A stretch of DNA of 8,808 nucleotides from Bordetella parapertussis. GTDB taxonomy: Bacteria > Pseudomonadota > Gammaproteobacteria > Burkholderiales > Burkholderiaceae_D. Both the position numbers and the translations under genes were made by a program. The stretch is from positions 1 to 8,808 of the forward strand of contig CAMBJI010000067.1 of assembly GCA_945867725.1 (NCBI GenBank). The letters are read 5' to 3'. Below the pieces are notes generated by a model, which was not told where the DNA came from, searched no databases, and saw only the letters and a program-made list of their open reading frames with translations. This document shows positions 6,775 to 8,808 of the stretch, one piece after another (the first letter of the stretch is position 1; every line of letters starts with the position of its first letter).

Positions 6775-6802
6775 AAAAAAAAGACGTCGCTGCCGCGACG
6801 TC
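6775..6802 (-). terminator. Rho-independent terminator of ankC
   Basis: Read on the minus strand, GACGTCGC-GGCA-GCGACGTC forms a perfect eight-base-pair stem with a four-base loop, followed at once by eight Ts. It lies 64 bases after the ankC stop and should end that transcript before ohyA. On the plus strand the stem is not followed by a T-run, so it acts in one direction. Confidence 0.88.
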
Positions 6803-6866
6803 ATGTACAAAAAAATAAGTCCTTACGCGCAGGCTCGGCGCCCGCTTGAGCAGACGCTGTAACCCG

Positions 6867-8808
6867 CTATTGCTGCGAAGCGAAAGGCTCGGGCAAGACC
6901 ACGCCCAATGCTGCACTGAGCTGGCGCCACTGACCGAAGATCTGTTCGGCATAGATGTCCTGATCCTCCTGCTTCTGCGCCAGCATCTTTAACCCATCTG
7001 CAAAACCCGGCAGCACTAAGGCGTCAGGCGGATCATTCAGTGGCTTCTTCAATTCAGCGGACAAGCCCGGATACGAATCTTGCTCTTCCGAGTCCACCAA
7101 CTCCAGACCCTCTATTTCATGGGCTTTAGCCAAATAAGTCAGCGACTTCTTCAATTCAGCGAACAGGTTTTCGATCACCTGCGTCCCGCTCAGATCAAGT
7201 CCCCGTCCAACGGTCGCCATCGACGGAAAATCCAAAGGTCTTCGAAGGACGACCTCGAATGCTGTACTGATTAACGCAGTCAGGCGATCCGCATTGACCG
7301 CATAGATACCCTGCTTGACCAATGCTTTATTAAAGCCCGTATCGTCAAAATTTCCGCCTATTCGGATATATTTTTCACACAGCTTTTTAAACACTTCCGA
7401 CAAATTGGCTTGCTCATCAAAAAAATATTCCTGAGCCGCCAACCGCAGTGCATCGAGCTGGCGCATCAATACGCTGCAAATGATGTTTTCAGTCGTCGGA
7501 AGAAGATGCTTGTTTTGAAATGGCTGAGTGATCTGCGCTGCCTTGAGCGCTTCCAGCTTGAACCACAAAATTTTCTTTTTATGCGAAGGGTTTATAAGCT
7601 TGCCTTGGCCGGCTAGGGCTTGAAGCAAATTGGAAAACTCACCTTGCTGGGGCTTCAGATGATCGTGAATCGTGTAAGAAAATAAAGCATGTGACGAAAG
7701 CGCGGTTTCACTGATCGACTGATTCGAAGCATTGCTATCAGTCAGGAAAAATAGGGTCTGGTAATAGTCAATGAATTGTTGACGATCAGATTTTTTCTCA
7801 GGAGATAACCACGCCGGATGCAGCAATTGATCCACTTGATCTAATTGATCCTCTGGGGCGAGATCCGCTTGTATTTCCATCCCTTGAAAAATTCGGATCA
7901 GATCATGAACGGCTGCAGACCGGGCACGTATCTTCAAAGGGTCCACTATTTCTGGGGAACCCTCGGATGGCAATGTGTCCAAGTCCGCAGAAAAAGCCGA
8001 GTCACGCGCGATCAACGACGGCAGCACATCGTAACGCTCTTGATCACATGCGATTCTAAAAGTCGCCTGGCCAATAAGCTCTTCGTTGTCAACCTTAAGA
8101 CTAAGGTTCGCACCGCACTCGATCAGCAGCCGGGTGGCTGCAAAATCCCCCTTTTTTTTAGCAAAATTTAGAGCAAACATCAGCGCCGTCGTACCCGCAT
8201 CATTGGGCTCATCGATATCCACGCCCCGACTCAGCAACCAGCTCACCAGCTTTTTGCGACTGCGGCTAGCCGCACTATGCAGGCAGTTCAACCCACCACT
8301 CACTTTGTGGGTCAGGCTCGCTCCACTCCCGTGGAGTATCTGCGCAACCTTCAGATGGCCACGACCGCAGGCAAGAATCAGCGGCGTAACACCCGAATTA
8401 TTCGGCTTGTCGACAGGTACTTTCTCACCCAGCAACCACCTCACCACCTCTTCGCGATCGTGGTGAACCCCAAAATGCAGGCACATATCCCCGTCATTAT
8501 CTTTGGCGGCCAGGCTTGCTCCTTTACTTTGGAGCATCTGGGCGACCTTCAGATGACCATTCCGACAGGCCATCATCAGCGGTGTAATGCCATACTTAGT
8601 CGGCTCATCGACAGGTACGTTCTCAATCAGCAACCAGCGCACCACCTCTTCGCGATCGTCGTTAGCCGCATAATGCAGACAGTTCCACGCTTCAAGCGCT
8701 TTGGAAGCCAGGCTCGCTCCATGCTCGTGGAGCATCTGGGCGACCTTCAGATGACCATTACGACAGGCCATCATCAGCGGTGTAACGCCATCATTATTAA
8801 TCCCGTCG
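6867..8808 (-). CDS. Ankyrin-repeat protein with the same conserved C-terminal region (ankC), N-terminus beyond right edge
   Basis: The frame is open to the window edge. The ATG at 8774 falls inside an ankyrin repeat (TPLMMACRNGHLKVAQ), so the true start lies outside. From the edge to about 8090 there are three complete 66-residue double-ankyrin modules and part of a fourth, with repeated RNGHLKVAQML and DREEVVRWLL motifs. The unrecognised C-terminal region follows (about 7920-6870). It has DLIRIF, HALFSY, GIYAVNADRLTAL, YPGLSAELKKPL, LPGF, FGQWRQ and the end PEPFASQQ, parallel to ankA throughout. The last 60 bases of ankC and ankA are also close at DNA level. No transmembrane segment is seen. 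Whether ankC carries the proline-rich and basic N-terminus of ankA cannot be seen here. Function is unknown; protein binding through the ankyrins is likely. Confidence 0.9.
   Translation of the reverse strand, partial: DGINNDGVTPLMMACRNGHLKVAQMLHEHGASLASKALEAWNCLHYAANDDREEVVRWLLIENVPVDEPTKYGITPLMMACRNGHLKVAQMLQSKGASLAAKDNDGDMCLHFGVHHDREEVVRWLLGEKVPVDKPNNSGVTPLILACGRGHLKVAQILHGSGASLTHKVSGGLNCLHSAASRSRKKLVSWLLSRGVDIDEPNDAGTTALMFALNFAKKKGDFAATRLLIECGANLSLKVDNEELIGQATFRIACDQERYDVLPSLIARDSAFSADLDTLPSEGSPEIVDPLKIRARSAAVHDLIRIFQGMEIQADLAPEDQLDQVDQLLHPAWLSPEKKSDRQQFIDYYQTLFFLTDSNASNQSISETALSSHALFSYTIHDHLKPQQGEFSNLLQALAGQGKLINPSHKKKILWFKLEALKAAQITQPFQNKHLLPTTENIICSVLMRQLDALRLAAQEYFFDEQANLSEVFKKLCEKYIRIGGNFDDTGFNKALVKQGIYAVNADRLTALISTAFEVVLRRPLDFPSMATVGRGLDLSGTQVIENLFAELKKSLTYLAKAHEIEGLELVDSEEQDSYPGLSAELKKPLNDPPDALVLPGFADGLKMLAQKQEDQDIYAEQIFGQWRQLSAALGVVLPEPFASQQ
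8196..8789 (-). repeat. Tandem 198-bp double-ankyrin modules in ankC
   Basis: Modules span 8789-8592, 8591-8394 and 8393-8196, and each encodes 66 residues. The first two are nearly the same DNA over long stretches; for example gacaggccatcatcagcggt recurs exactly 198 bases apart. The third is more diverged. The array probably continues past the right edge. Confidence 0.85.

Noticed and set aside
6628..6849. Plus-strand open frame of 73 codons between ankC and ohyA
   Set aside because: It reads through the ankC terminator stem and T-run, has no family motif and no good ribosome-binding site.
6867..8774. ATG at 8774 as the true ankC start
   Set aside because: It lies inside an ankyrin motif (TPLMMA) and the same module continues upstream to the window edge, so the gene is simply cut by the window.
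8196..8789. Regular repeats considered as a CRISPR array
   Set aside because: The 198-base period, continuous coding frame and ankyrin motifs explain the repetition; there are no short repeats with unique spacers.

Overview
The window suggests a betaproteobacterium, probably of the order Burkholderiales. The evidence is the left end, where nudB (dihydroneopterin triphosphate pyrophosphatase) is followed in the same direction by an endonuclease/exonuclease/phosphatase (EEP) gene. I know that pair mainly from betaproteobacterial chromosomes, but genus and species cannot be read from the sequence. All convincing genes lie on the minus strand, so transcription runs from right to left. No rRNA, tRNA, IS transposase, integrase or CRISPR array was seen.

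Layout in transcription order. (1) 8808-6867: the 3' part of a large ankyrin-repeat gene (called ankC here), cut by the window edge and closed by a strong Rho-independent terminator at 6802-6775. (2) 6774-6245: about 530 bases with no convincing intact gene, perhaps holding a small broken reading frame. (3) 6244-4673: an oleate hydratase gene. (4) 4586-3957: a 5'-truncated remnant of a second ankyrin-family gene (ankB). (5) 3915-3565: a broken extra copy of nudB. (6) 3308-936: a complete 790-residue ankyrin-repeat protein (ankA) with a proline-rich N-terminus and two basic, nuclear-localisation-like clusters. (7) 886-428: intact nudB. (8) 415-1: the start of the EEP gene, which runs off the left edge.

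The three ankyrin-family genes share a long C-terminal region that I do not recognise. It has fixed landmarks (VNADR, YPGLSA, PGF, QWRQ) and always ends in Gln-Gln. The ankyrin part of ankA and ankC is built from 66-residue (198-bp) double-ankyrin modules. ankB plus broken nudB and ankA plus intact nudB form two successive 'ank + nudB' units with the same short spacer. The two nudB copies differ mostly at synonymous sites, so they diverged while both were under selection. This points to recombination that swaps ankyrin genes at a nudB-anchored locus rather than to a recent simple duplication.

Working view (inference): this is a variable locus for ankyrin proteins, possibly effectors aimed at a eukaryotic host, inserted beside housekeeping folate-pathway genes. 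The oleate hydratase, an enzyme that hydrates unsaturated fatty acids, fits a host-associated or lipid-rich niche. No secretion signal or secretion system is visible to prove this.
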